In this document: one piece after another, positions 1 through 7,360 of the stretch | Position numbering within the stretch: position 1 is the stretch's first letter | Layout of the letters: each line of letters opens with the position of its first letter | DNA from: Microcaldota archaeon | GTDB taxonomy: Archaea > Micrarchaeota > Micrarchaeia > Anstonellales > Bilamarchaeaceae | NCBI GenBank assembly: GCA_018304385.1 | Contig: JAGVWJ010000017.1 | Span: forward strand, 1-46,109 | Reading direction: 5' to 3' | DNA length: 46,109 bases | The notes under the pieces: generated by a model | Databases searched by the model: none | Told to the model about the DNA's origin: nothing | The model's input: only the letters and a program-made list of their open reading frames with translations | Position numbers and translations under genes: made by a program

Positions 1-56
1 GGTTTGCCTAATGGCTTTGGCAGCATCGGTCTCCAGTTCTTTATCTGTAGTTTCAT
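1..56 (-). CDS. Partial gene, 5' end only, unknown product
   Basis: On the minus strand an open frame begins with ATG at 56 and runs off the window start after 18 codons (MKLQIKNWRPMLPKPLGK). A strong Shine-Dalgarno sequence, GAGGTGA, ends six bases before the ATG, and a TATA-like box (ATTTATAAAG on the minus strand, 111-120) lies further upstream, which would give a leader of about 34 nt. These two signals are why I call it a gene. The visible peptide is too short to assign to any family. It diverges from the Lrp-family regulator at 195. Confidence 0.5.
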   Translation of the reverse strand, partial: MKLQIKNWRPMLPKPLGK

Positions 57-163
57 GTTTTTCACCTCTTTATACCCATATTCATCCAGAACTAGCACTG
101 CTAATAGCTTCTTTATAAATATATTTATTAAAAACTAGAACAAATCTACATAAATAGCTAAGA

Positions 164-173
164 TTTTTAAATA
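164..173 (+). promoter_or_regulatory. TATA box of the Lrp-family gene
   Basis: TTTTTAAATA is centred about 26 nt before the ATG at 195, so the transcript should start at or next to the start codon (leaderless). Confidence 0.6.
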
Positions 174-177
174 TTCC

Positions 178-191
178 TGAATATATATTCA
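178..191. promoter_or_regulatory. Perfect palindrome, likely autoregulatory operator
   Basis: TGAATATATATTCA is an exact 14-bp palindrome between the TATA box and the ATG of the Lrp-family gene. Lrp/AsnC proteins commonly bind such sites and repress their own promoter; here the site would block the transcription start. That role is inferred from position and symmetry. Confidence 0.5.
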
Positions 192-194
192 ACT

Positions 195-656
195 ATGAGC
201 CAATCCAATGAGATAAAAATGCATTTTGACCATAAAGATGATGCAATTCTACAAGTACTTAAGGAAAATTCATCACTTTCTATTCAGCAAATAGCAAAAA
301 GAACTGGCATAGCTGTAGCTACAGTGCACAATAGAATCAAGCGGCTTCGTGCGGAAGGTGTAATCAAGAAATACACGATAGTAATAGATAAAGCAAAATT
401 AGGTAGAAACATGGTTGCGTATGTTTTGATAAAGGCAATGCCTAAGACTGATCACATTACATTGTTGCACCACATAATAAAGCACGATCTTGTAGAAGAC
501 GGATCTGCTATCACAGGTGAATTCGATCTAATATTAAAAATACGTATCGCAGACGTAGATGAGCTTGATAAATTCGTGTTAAAACACCTGCGTACTTTTA
601 ATGAGATATCACAAACACAGACGATAATCGCATTTCAGAATATTTATAAATATTGA
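195..656 (+). CDS. Lrp/AsnC-family transcriptional regulator
   Basis: The 153-aa protein has the two-domain layout of the Lrp/AsnC family. Residues about 12-60 form the winged helix-turn-helix (DDAILQVLKENSSLSIQQIA, then TVHNRIKRLRAEGVIKKYT), and residues about 70-150 form the RAM ligand/oligomerisation domain, including the ITGEFDLILKI segment. Length is typical. It would bind DNA as a dimer or higher oligomer and respond to an amino acid or similar small molecule, but the ligand cannot be read from sequence. A perfect palindrome covers its predicted transcription start, suggesting autoregulation. The TATA box of the next gene lies inside its 3' end. Confidence 0.9.
   Translation: MSQSNEIKMHFDHKDDAILQVLKENSSLSIQQIAKRTGIAVATVHNRIKRLRAEGVIKKYTIVIDKAKLGRNMVAYVLIKAMPKTDHITLLHHIIKHDLVEDGSAITGEFDLILKIRIADVDELDKFVLKHLRTFNEISQTQTIIAFQNIYKY
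641..650 (+). promoter_or_regulatory. TATA box of the small lipoprotein gene
   Basis: TATTTATAAA is centred 26-27 nt before the ATG at 673 and lies within the last codons of the upstream regulator, giving a leaderless transcript for the lipoprotein. Confidence 0.55.
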
Positions 657-672
657 CATCGAAGCCTATCAC

Positions 673-1068
673 ATGAATAAAATACTATTATTTGCATTTG
701 CTCTAGCAGTATTTATTGCTGGTTGTTTCCACGAGCCAAAAGCCTCTTTAGTTGTAAAAGATTGTGGAACTGATGAGAAATGCTTTGAAGATGCTGCACA
801 AAACTGTGCATTAGCCAAGGTTACAGTAACTTCTTCTACTGGTGCAATTACAGCATATGAGGAGTCTAAGGGATATGATGGCGATAATTGTGTAGTCTAC
901 TTTAAAGTTACTGCATCCCAAGTTCCAACGTTTGCAGATAAAGATATGACCTGCAAGTTCCCAAAAACAACGCTCAGTGGATTTGATGCTATAACTAGTT
1001 TTAATAGTCAAAGTGCATTTACATATTGTACTGGCTCGTTAGTAGAAGCTATAAGGAGCGCGGGTTAG
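673..1068 (+). CDS. Small predicted lipoprotein, unknown function
   Basis: This 131-aa protein starts with a short positive N-terminus, a hydrophobic stretch and a lipobox-like FIAGC, so Cys18 is a probable lipidation and membrane-anchor site. The mature part (about 113 aa) has seven more cysteines, several of them spaced as possible disulfide partners (for example CGTDEKC and CALAK), which fits an exported domain. I recognise no family. It has its own TATA box overlapping the end of the regulator gene and precedes the toxin-antitoxin pair, with no evident functional link to either. Confidence 0.75.
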   Translation: MNKILLFAFALAVFIAGCFHEPKASLVVKDCGTDEKCFEDAAQNCALAKVTVTSSTGAITAYEESKGYDGDNCVVYFKVTASQVPTFADKDMTCKFPKTTLSGFDAITSFNSQSAFTYCTGSLVEAIRSAG

Positions 1069-1083
1069 GCATTGTGATTGATA

Positions 1084-1104
1084 ATTACTAAAAAAATTAG
1101 TAAT
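1084..1104. promoter_or_regulatory. Inverted repeat upstream of vapB, candidate operator 1
   Basis: ATTACTAA and TTAGTAAT form perfect 8-bp arms around five A residues, abutting the upstream side of the vapB TATA box. AbrB-type antitoxins usually repress their own operon through such sites. Confidence 0.5.
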
Positions 1105-1113
1105 ATTTATAAA
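1104..1113 (+). promoter_or_regulatory. TATA box of the vapBC operon
   Basis: TATTTATAAA is centred about 28 nt before the vapB ATG at 1137, and is flanked on both sides by perfect inverted repeats. Confidence 0.6.
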
Positions 1114-1130
1114 TACTATTATTAATAGTA
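1114..1130. promoter_or_regulatory. Inverted repeat at vapB start, candidate operator 2
   Basis: TACTATTATTAATAGTA has perfect 8-bp arms around a single T and fills the space between TATA box and start codon. It shares the TAGTAAT half-site with the upstream inverted repeat, as expected for paired binding sites of one autorepressor. Confidence 0.5.
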
Positions 1131-1136
1131 ATACCC

Positions 1137-1382
1137 ATGAGCAACTTTGTTACACGCCATGGTCAAATTACTTTACCAAAAGAGGTAAGAGAGATGTTAG
1201 ATATACATGAGGGGGATCAGGTAATTATTAACGTAGTAGGTACTACTGTAACAATCTCAAAAAAAGACCCTACGATTTGGGATAAAATAGGCAGCTTTTT
1301 ACCAGAGAATTTTGAAAAAATATTAAGAGAAATTCGTGGTGACACTACTAAAAGATTTAAGAGACTTGGAATAATTGAGTGA
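1137..1382 (+). CDS. vapB: VapB-type antitoxin, AbrB/MazE-like
   Basis: The 81-aa protein opens with the AbrB/MazE swapped-hairpin DNA-binding motif (FVTRHGQITLPKEVREMLDI followed by HEGDQVIINV). The C-terminal half, rich in charged residues, is the part that usually wraps and inhibits the toxin. It lies directly upstream of a PIN-domain toxin gene, with only 4 nt between its TGA and the preferred toxin ATG, so the two should be co-transcribed and translationally coupled. Two inverted repeats that flank its TATA box support autorepression by the antitoxin or the complex. Confidence 0.88.
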   Translation: MSNFVTRHGQITLPKEVREMLDIHEGDQVIINVVGTTVTISKKDPTIWDKIGSFLPENFEKILREIRGDTTKRFKRLGIIE

Positions 1383-1386
1383 AATA

Positions 1387-1815
1387 ATGAATATTGTTTT
1401 TGATACCTCATTCTTAATACAAGCGGAAAGAAAAAATCCTATGGCGATAAGTCTAGGTAAGAAACTAATAGAGCAGAACTTTAGCTTTTTTATCAGTGCG
1501 ATAACAGTCTCAGAGTTAATGACTGGAGTCTATCTTAGAAAAGATTTTGAGCAAGCAAGAGCAAATGCGTTATCTCTTTTAGGTCAATTTAAGTGGGTTG
1601 ATTTTAATGCTGATATCGCATTTAGAACTGGCGAGATTCTTGCATTTTTGAGATCCAACAAAATGTTTATAGAATTTCAAGATGCTGCAATAGCAGCTAC
1701 TGCTTTAGAGATAAGTGCGCAGTACGTAGTTACAGAAAATAAAAAAGATTTTGTTCTAATTCCTGCCTTAAAGGATAAAGTTTTTACAATGAGCGAACTT
1801 TTAGTAAGGCTTTAA
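1387..1815 (+). CDS. vapC: VapC-type toxin, PIN-domain ribonuclease
   Basis: This is a 142-aa PIN-domain protein, the usual VapC size. The acidic residues that bind the catalytic metal are visible: D6 in VFDTSFL, E43 in VSELMTG, D99 in FQDAAIAATAL and D121 in TENKKDF. VapC toxins cleave RNA, most often tRNA or rRNA, until neutralised by VapB; the target here is unknown. I start at ATG 1387 because GAGTGA just upstream can act as ribosome-binding site; an in-frame TTG at 1375 overlapping vapB is a weaker alternative. The TATA box of the next gene overlaps its stop codon. Confidence 0.88.
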   Translation: MNIVFDTSFLIQAERKNPMAISLGKKLIEQNFSFFISAITVSELMTGVYLRKDFEQARANALSLLGQFKWVDFNADIAFRTGEILAFLRSNKMFIEFQDAAIAATALEISAQYVVTENKKDFVLIPALKDKVFTMSELLVRL

Positions 1816-1819
1816 AATT
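1810..1819 (+). promoter_or_regulatory. TATA box of the 308-aa gene
   Basis: CTTTAAAATT overlaps the vapC stop codon and is centred 26-27 nt before the ATG at 1841. Confidence 0.5.
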
Positions 1820-1840
1820 GTTCTCCACATAAATTAGTAT

Positions 1841-2767
1841 ATGGCAACACATTTTGAAGCATGCAAAACTGTTTTTCGAGAGCGTGTGCTCCCTCATTTT
1901 CCTCGTGCTGAAGAACGATTTAAGCGATATTTTAGAGACTCTTATGAGCTGATTCGTGCTTTGCCGCTTACAAAGCCACCGGAAAGTTACCTAGTCCCTA
2001 TTAGATTTAAGCATCCAATAAAGGGTCGAGGGCTAAAAGAAAGGCCATTAATATCTAGGCTAGCAGCATATCTTAGAAAGGATTTTGATCTTGAAGTAGC
2101 ATGTACGGTCTTAGGTATTAAACCGCTTACAATTTGTAATAGTGAAGCACTGAATTGTCTTCTTCAATCGCCCTATAGGCGTGCTTTAGCTCGTGGTGCT
2201 GGTCTTGATATATTTTTAATAGCACGCTCTGATGGCTTTGATTACAATGAAGGTGGCAGGGCAGGTTTTTATATTCACGACCCCAATGCCACCTCGTCAA
2301 TATTATCAAGAATATTAGGTTTTTCAATCACACCAGATCAGGTTTCACGTGTACTAGCTTCGTTAGAGTTTGTAACATTTCCTCATGAATTGTTAGGTTA
2401 TCCAGAATCTTTTCGATATACTGAGCTTGGTTTAACTGTACCAGCACCATTTACCCTACAGGTTGCAAGCATTGGATTAAGGGAGTACATTCTTCCACCA
2501 TATTATCATGCTGATGGCCCTAGTTGTGCAGTTTATACGCCAGATTTGGTTTCTCTTGAAGGTTGGGTTGCAGCAGCGGCTGTTGTTGAAGAAATCCGAG
2601 AGAGCCCATTGACTATAAGTAGTGTAGCGTCTTTAATTCCAACTGATTTGAAAGCTCTGCGATTAGTTAATGGTATATTGACCTCTCGCTTGCCTCATGA
2701 AACAGTTACAATAAAGCGTCTTGGCGATGTTGGTAATTGGGAAGTTCAAAAAGGAACTATCCCCTAG
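1841..2767 (+). CDS. Unrecognised 308-aa protein
   Basis: I do not recognise a family. The protein has no signal peptide and no clear membrane segment, so it is probably cytoplasmic. It contains an acidic/basic N-terminal helix-rich part (about 1-100), a central part with alternating hydrophobic residues, and a proline-rich stretch around residue 200 (LTVPAPFTLQV). The start is supported by a TATA box 26-27 nt upstream. It is a single-gene unit between vapC and the tfb leader. Its lack of a known domain and its place next to a toxin-antitoxin pair would fit accessory DNA, but that is only inference. Confidence 0.7.
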   Translation: MATHFEACKTVFRERVLPHFPRAEERFKRYFRDSYELIRALPLTKPPESYLVPIRFKHPIKGRGLKERPLISRLAAYLRKDFDLEVACTVLGIKPLTICNSEALNCLLQSPYRRALARGAGLDIFLIARSDGFDYNEGGRAGFYIHDPNATSSILSRILGFSITPDQVSRVLASLEFVTFPHELLGYPESFRYTELGLTVPAPFTLQVASIGLREYILPPYYHADGPSCAVYTPDLVSLEGWVAAAAVVEEIRESPLTISSVASLIPTDLKALRLVNGILTSRLPHETVTIKRLGDVGNWEVQKGTIP

Positions 2768-2810
2768 ATATATCCACGTCTTTTGTCGAAATATAACTAA
2801 AAAATAGGAG

Positions 2811-2820
2811 TATTTATAAA
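2811..2820 (+). promoter_or_regulatory. TATA box of the leader-ORF/tfb unit
   Basis: TATTTATAAA is centred about 26 nt before ATG 2841, the start of a 47-codon ORF, rather than before tfb at 2997. Confidence 0.6.
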
Positions 2821-2840
2821 CCTTTCTATGCATAAAAACT

Positions 2841-2984
2841 ATGCAAAGCTTTAAAAAACTAATTAGTCTCTCCGACGAGAATCAAAGAGTGAATTGCTTG
2901 GTTTCTAAGATATTTCAACGTTCTGAGTTTTTTCGCCCAGCAGTAATGCTAGCTGGTAATGATATTTCAATATTAGGTTTTTGA
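2841..2984 (+). CDS. 47-aa leader ORF upstream of tfb
   Basis: The frame ATG 2841 to TGA 2984 encodes MQSFKKLISLSDENQRVNCL and so on, ending in DISILGF. It was inferred from promoter geometry: a TATA box is centred almost exactly 26 nt upstream, so its ATG would be the first codon of a leaderless transcript. Its stop is followed at once by the AAGGTGG ribosome-binding site and the tfb start (12 nt between TGA and ATG). It could be a small protein co-expressed with TFB, or a translated leader that controls tfb. No family is recognised. The alternative is a plain 155-nt untranslated leader. Confidence 0.5.
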   Translation: MQSFKKLISLSDENQRVNCLVSKIFQRSEFFRPAVMLAGNDISILGF

Positions 2985-2996
2985 GAAGGTGGTTAA

Positions 2997-3887
2997 ATGA
3001 TTGGGAAAACAGCAAATATGATTGGAAAAACAGTAAGTGTTCAGGCAACAGCAGCAAAATGCCCAGAATGCGGCGGTAAACGTATTATTAAAGATTATGA
3101 ACGTGGTGAATTGCTTTGTGGCAGCTGTGGATTAATAATCGCAGAAAACATCGAAGATATGGGTCCAGAGTGGCGTGCATTCGATGCAGAGCAAAAAGGC
3201 AAGCGTGCAAGAGGCGGTGCGCCAATAAAATATATGCGTCCAAACAAAGGTTTAGTTACAGAAATTGATCAATATAATAGAGATATTCGTGGTGCAAAGA
3301 TATCACCAAAAAAACAGGCACAGCTCTATAGAATAAGAAAATGGCACAAGCGCGTTAGCATAGCTACTTCTATGGAGCGCAATCTAGTAATTGCATTGGC
3401 AGAGCTAGATCGCGTTGCAAGCAGCTTAGGATTACCAGAAAATATTAAAGAAAGCGCAGCATTGCTATATAGTGCAATCTGCAGAATACAAGGTATTCCA
3501 AGAACATTAGACGAAATATCAAAGGCGAGCGGTATTGAGAAGAAAGAAATAGGACGCGCATACAGATTCTTGAAAATAGAATTGAATGTTGATGTTCCAT
3601 TAACCAATCCTTCGCAATACGTACCTAAATTCGCAACTGCATTACGCTTAGGCGGTTCAGTACAGGAAGAAGCAATTAAGCTAATTAATAAATCATTGCG
3701 TAAAGGTTTGATTTCAGGTAGAGGTCCAACCGGTGTAGCAGCTGCTGCATTATATATTGCAAGCGCAATGTTCGGCGAAAAGCGCACGCAAAAAGAGGTA
3801 GCAGATGTTGCAGGAGTAACAGAGGTAACAATCAGGAACCGCTATCGCGAACTTAAGAAAGAGCTTGGATTGAAGGTAAATCTGTAA
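2997..3887 (+). CDS. tfb: Transcription initiation factor B (TFB)
   Basis: This 296-aa protein recruits RNA polymerase to TBP-bound promoters and is the archaeal TFIIB homologue. The N-terminal zinc ribbon has C22, C25, C41 and C44 (CPEC, then CGSC). A B-finger-like linker with basic residues (GKRARGGAPIKYMRPNKGL) follows, then two cyclin-fold repeats from about residue 100 to the C-terminus, the second ending in the DNA-binding helix-turn-helix VAGVTEVTIRNRYRELKKEL that contacts the BRE. Start choice: ATG 2997 has AAGGTGG five bases upstream. The first seven codons are duplicated, so ATG 3018 would encode a nearly identical beginning. A T-rich tract follows the stop. Confidence 0.96.
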   Translation: MIGKTANMIGKTVSVQATAAKCPECGGKRIIKDYERGELLCGSCGLIIAENIEDMGPEWRAFDAEQKGKRARGGAPIKYMRPNKGLVTEIDQYNRDIRGAKISPKKQAQLYRIRKWHKRVSIATSMERNLVIALAELDRVASSLGLPENIKESAALLYSAICRIQGIPRTLDEISKASGIEKKEIGRAYRFLKIELNVDVPLTNPSQYVPKFATALRLGGSVQEEAIKLINKSLRKGLISGRGPTGVAAAALYIASAMFGEKRTQKEVADVAGVTEVTIRNRYRELKKELGLKVNL

Positions 3888-3920
3888 TTTTTTTCTTTTT
3901 CTTTTTTTATTTTTTATTTT
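3888..3920 (+). terminator. T-rich terminator after tfb
   Basis: Directly after the tfb stop come several runs of five to seven T residues separated by single C or A bases. Poly-U tracts without a hairpin are the usual archaeal termination signal. Confidence 0.6.
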
Positions 3921-3943
3921 GATACATTAATTTAAATCTCTTT

Positions 3944-3953
3944 CTATATAAAT
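3944..3953 (+). promoter_or_regulatory. TATA box of the 283-aa lipoprotein gene
   Basis: CTATATAAAT is centred about 24 nt before the ATG at 3972. Confidence 0.5.
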
Positions 3954-3971
3954 TATCAAAAGGGTTATTTC

Positions 3972-4823
3972 ATGGTTAGAAGGGGAACTGCATTGGTGTT
4001 ATTGGTTGCAGCTATTGCTTGTGGCGGCGAAAATGTACAAAGAGCAGCACCATTAAGTAGAATTAAATCAGCAGATGCAACTGGTTCAGCGCCTGTTTTG
4101 CCAACATCTGTTGCAACATTGCGACTCGTTGATAAGACCGTTTCTTTTTCTTCAAATACAAGTAAAGCAGCTGCTCATCCAAATAAATTATCTGGAAGAT
4201 TAAATGAACCGCTTGCTGAAGATACCCAAACTGAAATGCCAGAAAATGCGCAAACTGATCAATGTGGTTTTCCAGCTATTGAGGGAGAACAAGAATGTGG
4301 GGCAGCGCATGTGATATTTAAATGTGCTGATCAAGGTCAATACTGGGCGTATGGTATTGAGCAAGCAAATGGTCAATGCCCATTTTCAATTCCTGCTGAA
4401 TGTTTTTGTGGATCTTATACAGCCCCTCGTTTAGCATCTGGTCATGAAGAAGAGATCGTAGTTCGTTTTGCCGCTCGCGCAGAACTAGCCAGATTAACAG
4501 TAGTTGTATATGGATATGGGTATACCACAGATAGTATGAAACTACTTGGCAGTGGGATTACTAATAATCCGGCACCAGTTTTAGTTAACATAGATGGTCT
4601 ATCACCTGTTTCTGTTGCATTTCCATCTATAAATGCTGCAGCAAGACAATGTGCATCTAGTGATATACTTACACTTGCTGGAGAGCAACTAATTGATAAT
4701 ACCCTGCGGAATGTAGGCCAAGATGGAGAATTTACTCTAAGAATAAGATTAGGTGAACTCGGGCAGGGCCTTGATGGTATTGTTGCATATGTAACTGGAG
4801 TTAGTGTTGTTCGTTGGTATTAA
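3972..4823 (+). CDS. Predicted lipoprotein of 283 aa, unknown function
   Basis: The N-terminus (MVRRGTALVLLVAAIACGG) is a lipoprotein signal peptide with a lipobox ending at Cys17. The mature chain begins with a low-complexity stretch rich in A, S and T up to about residue 95, then a cysteine-containing domain (CGFPAIEGEQECG, CADQGQ, CPFSIPAECFCG) that probably forms disulfides outside the cell, and a C-terminal part with beta-strand-like alternation. No family recognised. It lies between the tfb terminator and a repeat-rich protein that has its own promoter. Confidence 0.72.
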   Translation: MVRRGTALVLLVAAIACGGENVQRAAPLSRIKSADATGSAPVLPTSVATLRLVDKTVSFSSNTSKAAAHPNKLSGRLNEPLAEDTQTEMPENAQTDQCGFPAIEGEQECGAAHVIFKCADQGQYWAYGIEQANGQCPFSIPAECFCGSYTAPRLASGHEEEIVVRFAARAELARLTVVVYGYGYTTDSMKLLGSGITNNPAPVLVNIDGLSPVSVAFPSINAAARQCASSDILTLAGEQLIDNTLRNVGQDGEFTLRIRLGELGQGLDGIVAYVTGVSVVRWY

Positions 4824-4850
4824 GGTAATTGGTCTACTCACAATCTTACA

Positions 4851-4860
4851 TATTTAAAAA
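4851..4860 (+). promoter_or_regulatory. TATA box of the repeat-protein gene
   Basis: TATTTAAAAA is centred about 27 nt before ATG 4883 and only 12 nt before the alternative ATG 4868, so it favours 4883 as start. Confidence 0.5.
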
Positions 4861-4882
4861 CACTTCTATGCATAATATAAAT

Positions 4883-6151
4883 ATGCTCTCTCATCGATCT
4901 AGCCCTCCTACTGAAAAGTCTAAAGGTCCATTAGGCATGGCTAAATATCTAGTTGGTCGAGTTCTAGTTGATAAAAAAGAAGGCAAGGATCAAGTAGGAC
5001 TTAATATCCATCCAATTAAAAGCGAGGTTAAGGCTGATGATCACGGAGTTGGTGGAAATCAGATTGGTCTTAATGCGTCTTTTATTAATGAAGTTCAAAA
5101 AGATCAGATTGGCATTAATGTACCTGGTGCTACGCTTGCTTTTGTGATAAATCTACCATTTGTAAAGGGGAATATTGCAAAAGGATTCAGATGGCTTATG
5201 CATGGTCATCTAAAATTACTTGTTGGTGCAGTTGATGTTTTGTTAAGACTTCCAATAATTATCCCAGGTTTTAATAAAGTTGGCGGCAATCAAAAAGGAA
5301 TAACAGTTGCGCTATCTAATTCAGTAGGACAAGATCAAGTTGGTCTTAATATTGGTGGTAAAAATTCTGTTGGAGGAGACCAAACAGGAATCAATCTTTC
5401 TTTTTCATCTAATGTTGTTCAAGGCAACCAGGATTGGATTAATGTTGGACTTACTAGTAATCAAACATATGGGAATCAAACTGGCATTTCAGTAAGTCTT
5501 GGCGGACATTTTGTTGATGGGGATCAAGTTGGTGTTATTCTTGCAGGTATTGGCAGCACTGTTAGAGGTGACCAGGTAGGCATAGTTGCTAATCTTCTTG
5601 TTAATACAGTTAGCGAAAGACAAATGGCTATTGCATTTGGCGGCGATCATAGAGCACGCAAAGGCCAGTTCGGTCTTTATTTTGACTGGTTCAATGAGGT
5701 TGGCACTGATGAATGCAGGGCAGATCAAAAAGTAATCAGTGTTTCTGTTTTTGGAAATGGGGTTCTTGGTAATCAAACAGGCGCAACAGTTAGTGGATTT
5801 GGAAATAGAGTTGATGGGAATCAGAAAGGATTTCATGCTGCAGGTGTTTTTAATACAGTTACTGGTATGGTTAAAGGATTTTCATTTGGTGGATTGCTTA
5901 ATCATGTTAATAATGTAAAAGGTGCAATTGTTGGAATATTAGCAACTGTAGATCAAACGCTTAAAGGTTTTGCAGTAGGAATATTTTGCGTTGCACATCA
6001 ATTAAAAGGTGTAATGATTGGCGTAGTTACAGAAGTAACAGATACAGATAATTCTAAAGGAGTGCAGATAGGGTTAGTAAATATTAAGCATACTGAAAAA
6101 GGAAGGCAGTATTGGCCGATTATTGCTATTTCTAGGGGAAGAAAGGAATAA
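4883..6151 (+). CDS. Repeat-rich protein, probable beta-solenoid
   Basis: About 422 aa from ATG 4883; an upstream ATG at 4868 and a TTG at 4829 are in frame, but the TATA box at 4851-4860 places transcription start next to 4883. Most of the chain is built from degenerate units of roughly 11 or 22 residues with a pattern like N-x-V-x-G-x-Q-x-G-I, for example VGGNQIGLN, VGQDQVGLN, YGNQTGISV and VRGDQVGIV. Such G-x-Q-x-G-I repeats suggest a right-handed beta-solenoid. There is no signal peptide, though a hydrophobic insert near residues 80-110 could associate with membrane. The units recall repeats in some bacterial surface proteins. Function unknown; probably expressed with the next gene. Confidence 0.75.
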   Translation: MLSHRSSPPTEKSKGPLGMAKYLVGRVLVDKKEGKDQVGLNIHPIKSEVKADDHGVGGNQIGLNASFINEVQKDQIGINVPGATLAFVINLPFVKGNIAKGFRWLMHGHLKLLVGAVDVLLRLPIIIPGFNKVGGNQKGITVALSNSVGQDQVGLNIGGKNSVGGDQTGINLSFSSNVVQGNQDWINVGLTSNQTYGNQTGISVSLGGHFVDGDQVGVILAGIGSTVRGDQVGIVANLLVNTVSERQMAIAFGGDHRARKGQFGLYFDWFNEVGTDECRADQKVISVSVFGNGVLGNQTGATVSGFGNRVDGNQKGFHAAGVFNTVTGMVKGFSFGGLLNHVNNVKGAIVGILATVDQTLKGFAVGIFCVAHQLKGVMIGVVTEVTDTDNSKGVQIGLVNIKHTEKGRQYWPIIAISRGRKE

Positions 6152-6164
6152 ACTCGTGATTAAT

Positions 6165-7352
6165 ATGGCTGTTCTTAGATTTAATGAAATTAGAAATCTC
6201 GATCGCAATGCGATTCAAAGAGCGCAAAGCGAGCTAAGTAAATTAGGTTTTGATAAAGGTACTATTTTATACGCAGCAAGAAATATATATCGTGCAGAAA
6301 AACAAACTGCTGCGCATGTTTTTGTTGCAATTGATCCAGCAGTTGAGCAAGAAATGCGGGATGCAACAGAAATCTTAGCAAAAGATGAATGTGAGTTTCC
6401 GATCAAGATCCAATCAAGAAGATATGCTTGGCACATTGTTGGTGATTCTGAATTTCATTTTGTTGTTATAGGAAGAACTGCGCCACCCCTTAATCCAGTT
6501 GTGCTAAGCTCGCAAGGTTATGAAATTGTTGATACGCATTTTTTAACATTTCAAGGCTTACTTGGAAAAATCACACATAGTAGAATAGAATTAGAACAAG
6601 CAAAACAAAATTTGCGAGAAGTTCTTGCAATTATTATTGCCGATACAAAAGAACGTGTAGGAGTGGATCCATCTTTAGTCCTGGATGGCGGGGTTATTTG
6701 GAGAGCAAGTGATTCAATAACTGATGCGCTATTAGCTGAGCTTGTTTCAGTTCTTTCTAAGCATGGCATGGTTGGGCCAAACTTTGTAAACCTACCAGAT
6801 GAAAATTTGGTAGAGCCAGTTTATTTTGATTTTCATGGCCATCCTGGGTATGAGGTACGTTGGATGATTCCACCAAGTATAGGGGATATTCAAAGTTCTC
6901 ATTATGGCTCTGCAAACTCAGATGAAACACAAACACAGTTAACAATCCAGGCAGTTTCTTTAAGGCTTACAAGAGATGATTTCAGATTATTCATGCGGCC
7001 GTATTTTAGAGGTGAAGATTGGTTTCATGCAATGTTTGATCCAATGTTGATAAGATTAGCTTATCTTAATGAGGTATACAATACAAGTAGGGAAAGACCC
7101 ATAGGGGAAGAGTCATGGAGAATATTATCATTTTATATGAGCATTATAAAATTCAAAGAAGATGCAGCACTAGCAGAAAAATTTGAACGCTTTAAAGCTG
7201 CTTGTGAAGAAAAAAGCGATGATCAAGAAAATTTGCTAAGACAATGGAATGAAATTCTTGATTTAATGGAAAGAATAGTTAGTGCTAAATTTATACCACG
7301 AACGAATTGGCAAGAAATGCTTTGGAGCATAAGTGGCGGGGTTATTGTTTAG
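6165..7352 (+). CDS. Unrecognised 395-aa protein next to the repeat protein
   Basis: No domain recognised. The start is uncertain: ATG 6165 is chosen here, while GTG 6156 is three codons earlier and better spaced from AAAGGA; both begin just after the upstream stop at 6151, indicating co-transcription. The protein looks soluble. Its first half is rich in charged helices (for example NRIYRAEKQTA-like segments); the middle contains HGHPGYEVRWMIPPS, and the C-terminal third is acidic and helical. Coupling to the solenoid-like gene suggests a shared role, but nothing points to a specific activity. Confidence 0.7.
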   Translation: MAVLRFNEIRNLDRNAIQRAQSELSKLGFDKGTILYAARNIYRAEKQTAAHVFVAIDPAVEQEMRDATEILAKDECEFPIKIQSRRYAWHIVGDSEFHFVVIGRTAPPLNPVVLSSQGYEIVDTHFLTFQGLLGKITHSRIELEQAKQNLREVLAIIIADTKERVGVDPSLVLDGGVIWRASDSITDALLAELVSVLSKHGMVGPNFVNLPDENLVEPVYFDFHGHPGYEVRWMIPPSIGDIQSSHYGSANSDETQTQLTIQAVSLRLTRDDFRLFMRPYFRGEDWFHAMFDPMLIRLAYLNEVYNTSRERPIGEESWRILSFYMSIIKFKEDAALAEKFERFKAACEEKSDDQENLLRQWNEILDLMERIVSAKFIPRTNWQEMLWSISGGVIV

Positions 7353-7360
7353 AATAAACT

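Noticed and set aside
3326..3787. 153-codon minus-strand frame
   Set aside because: Shadow of tfb; no promoter, no ribosome-binding site and no recognisable domain.
4829..4882. TTG and ATG starts upstream of the repeat protein
   Set aside because: Both lie at or before the TATA box or too close to it to be in the transcript.
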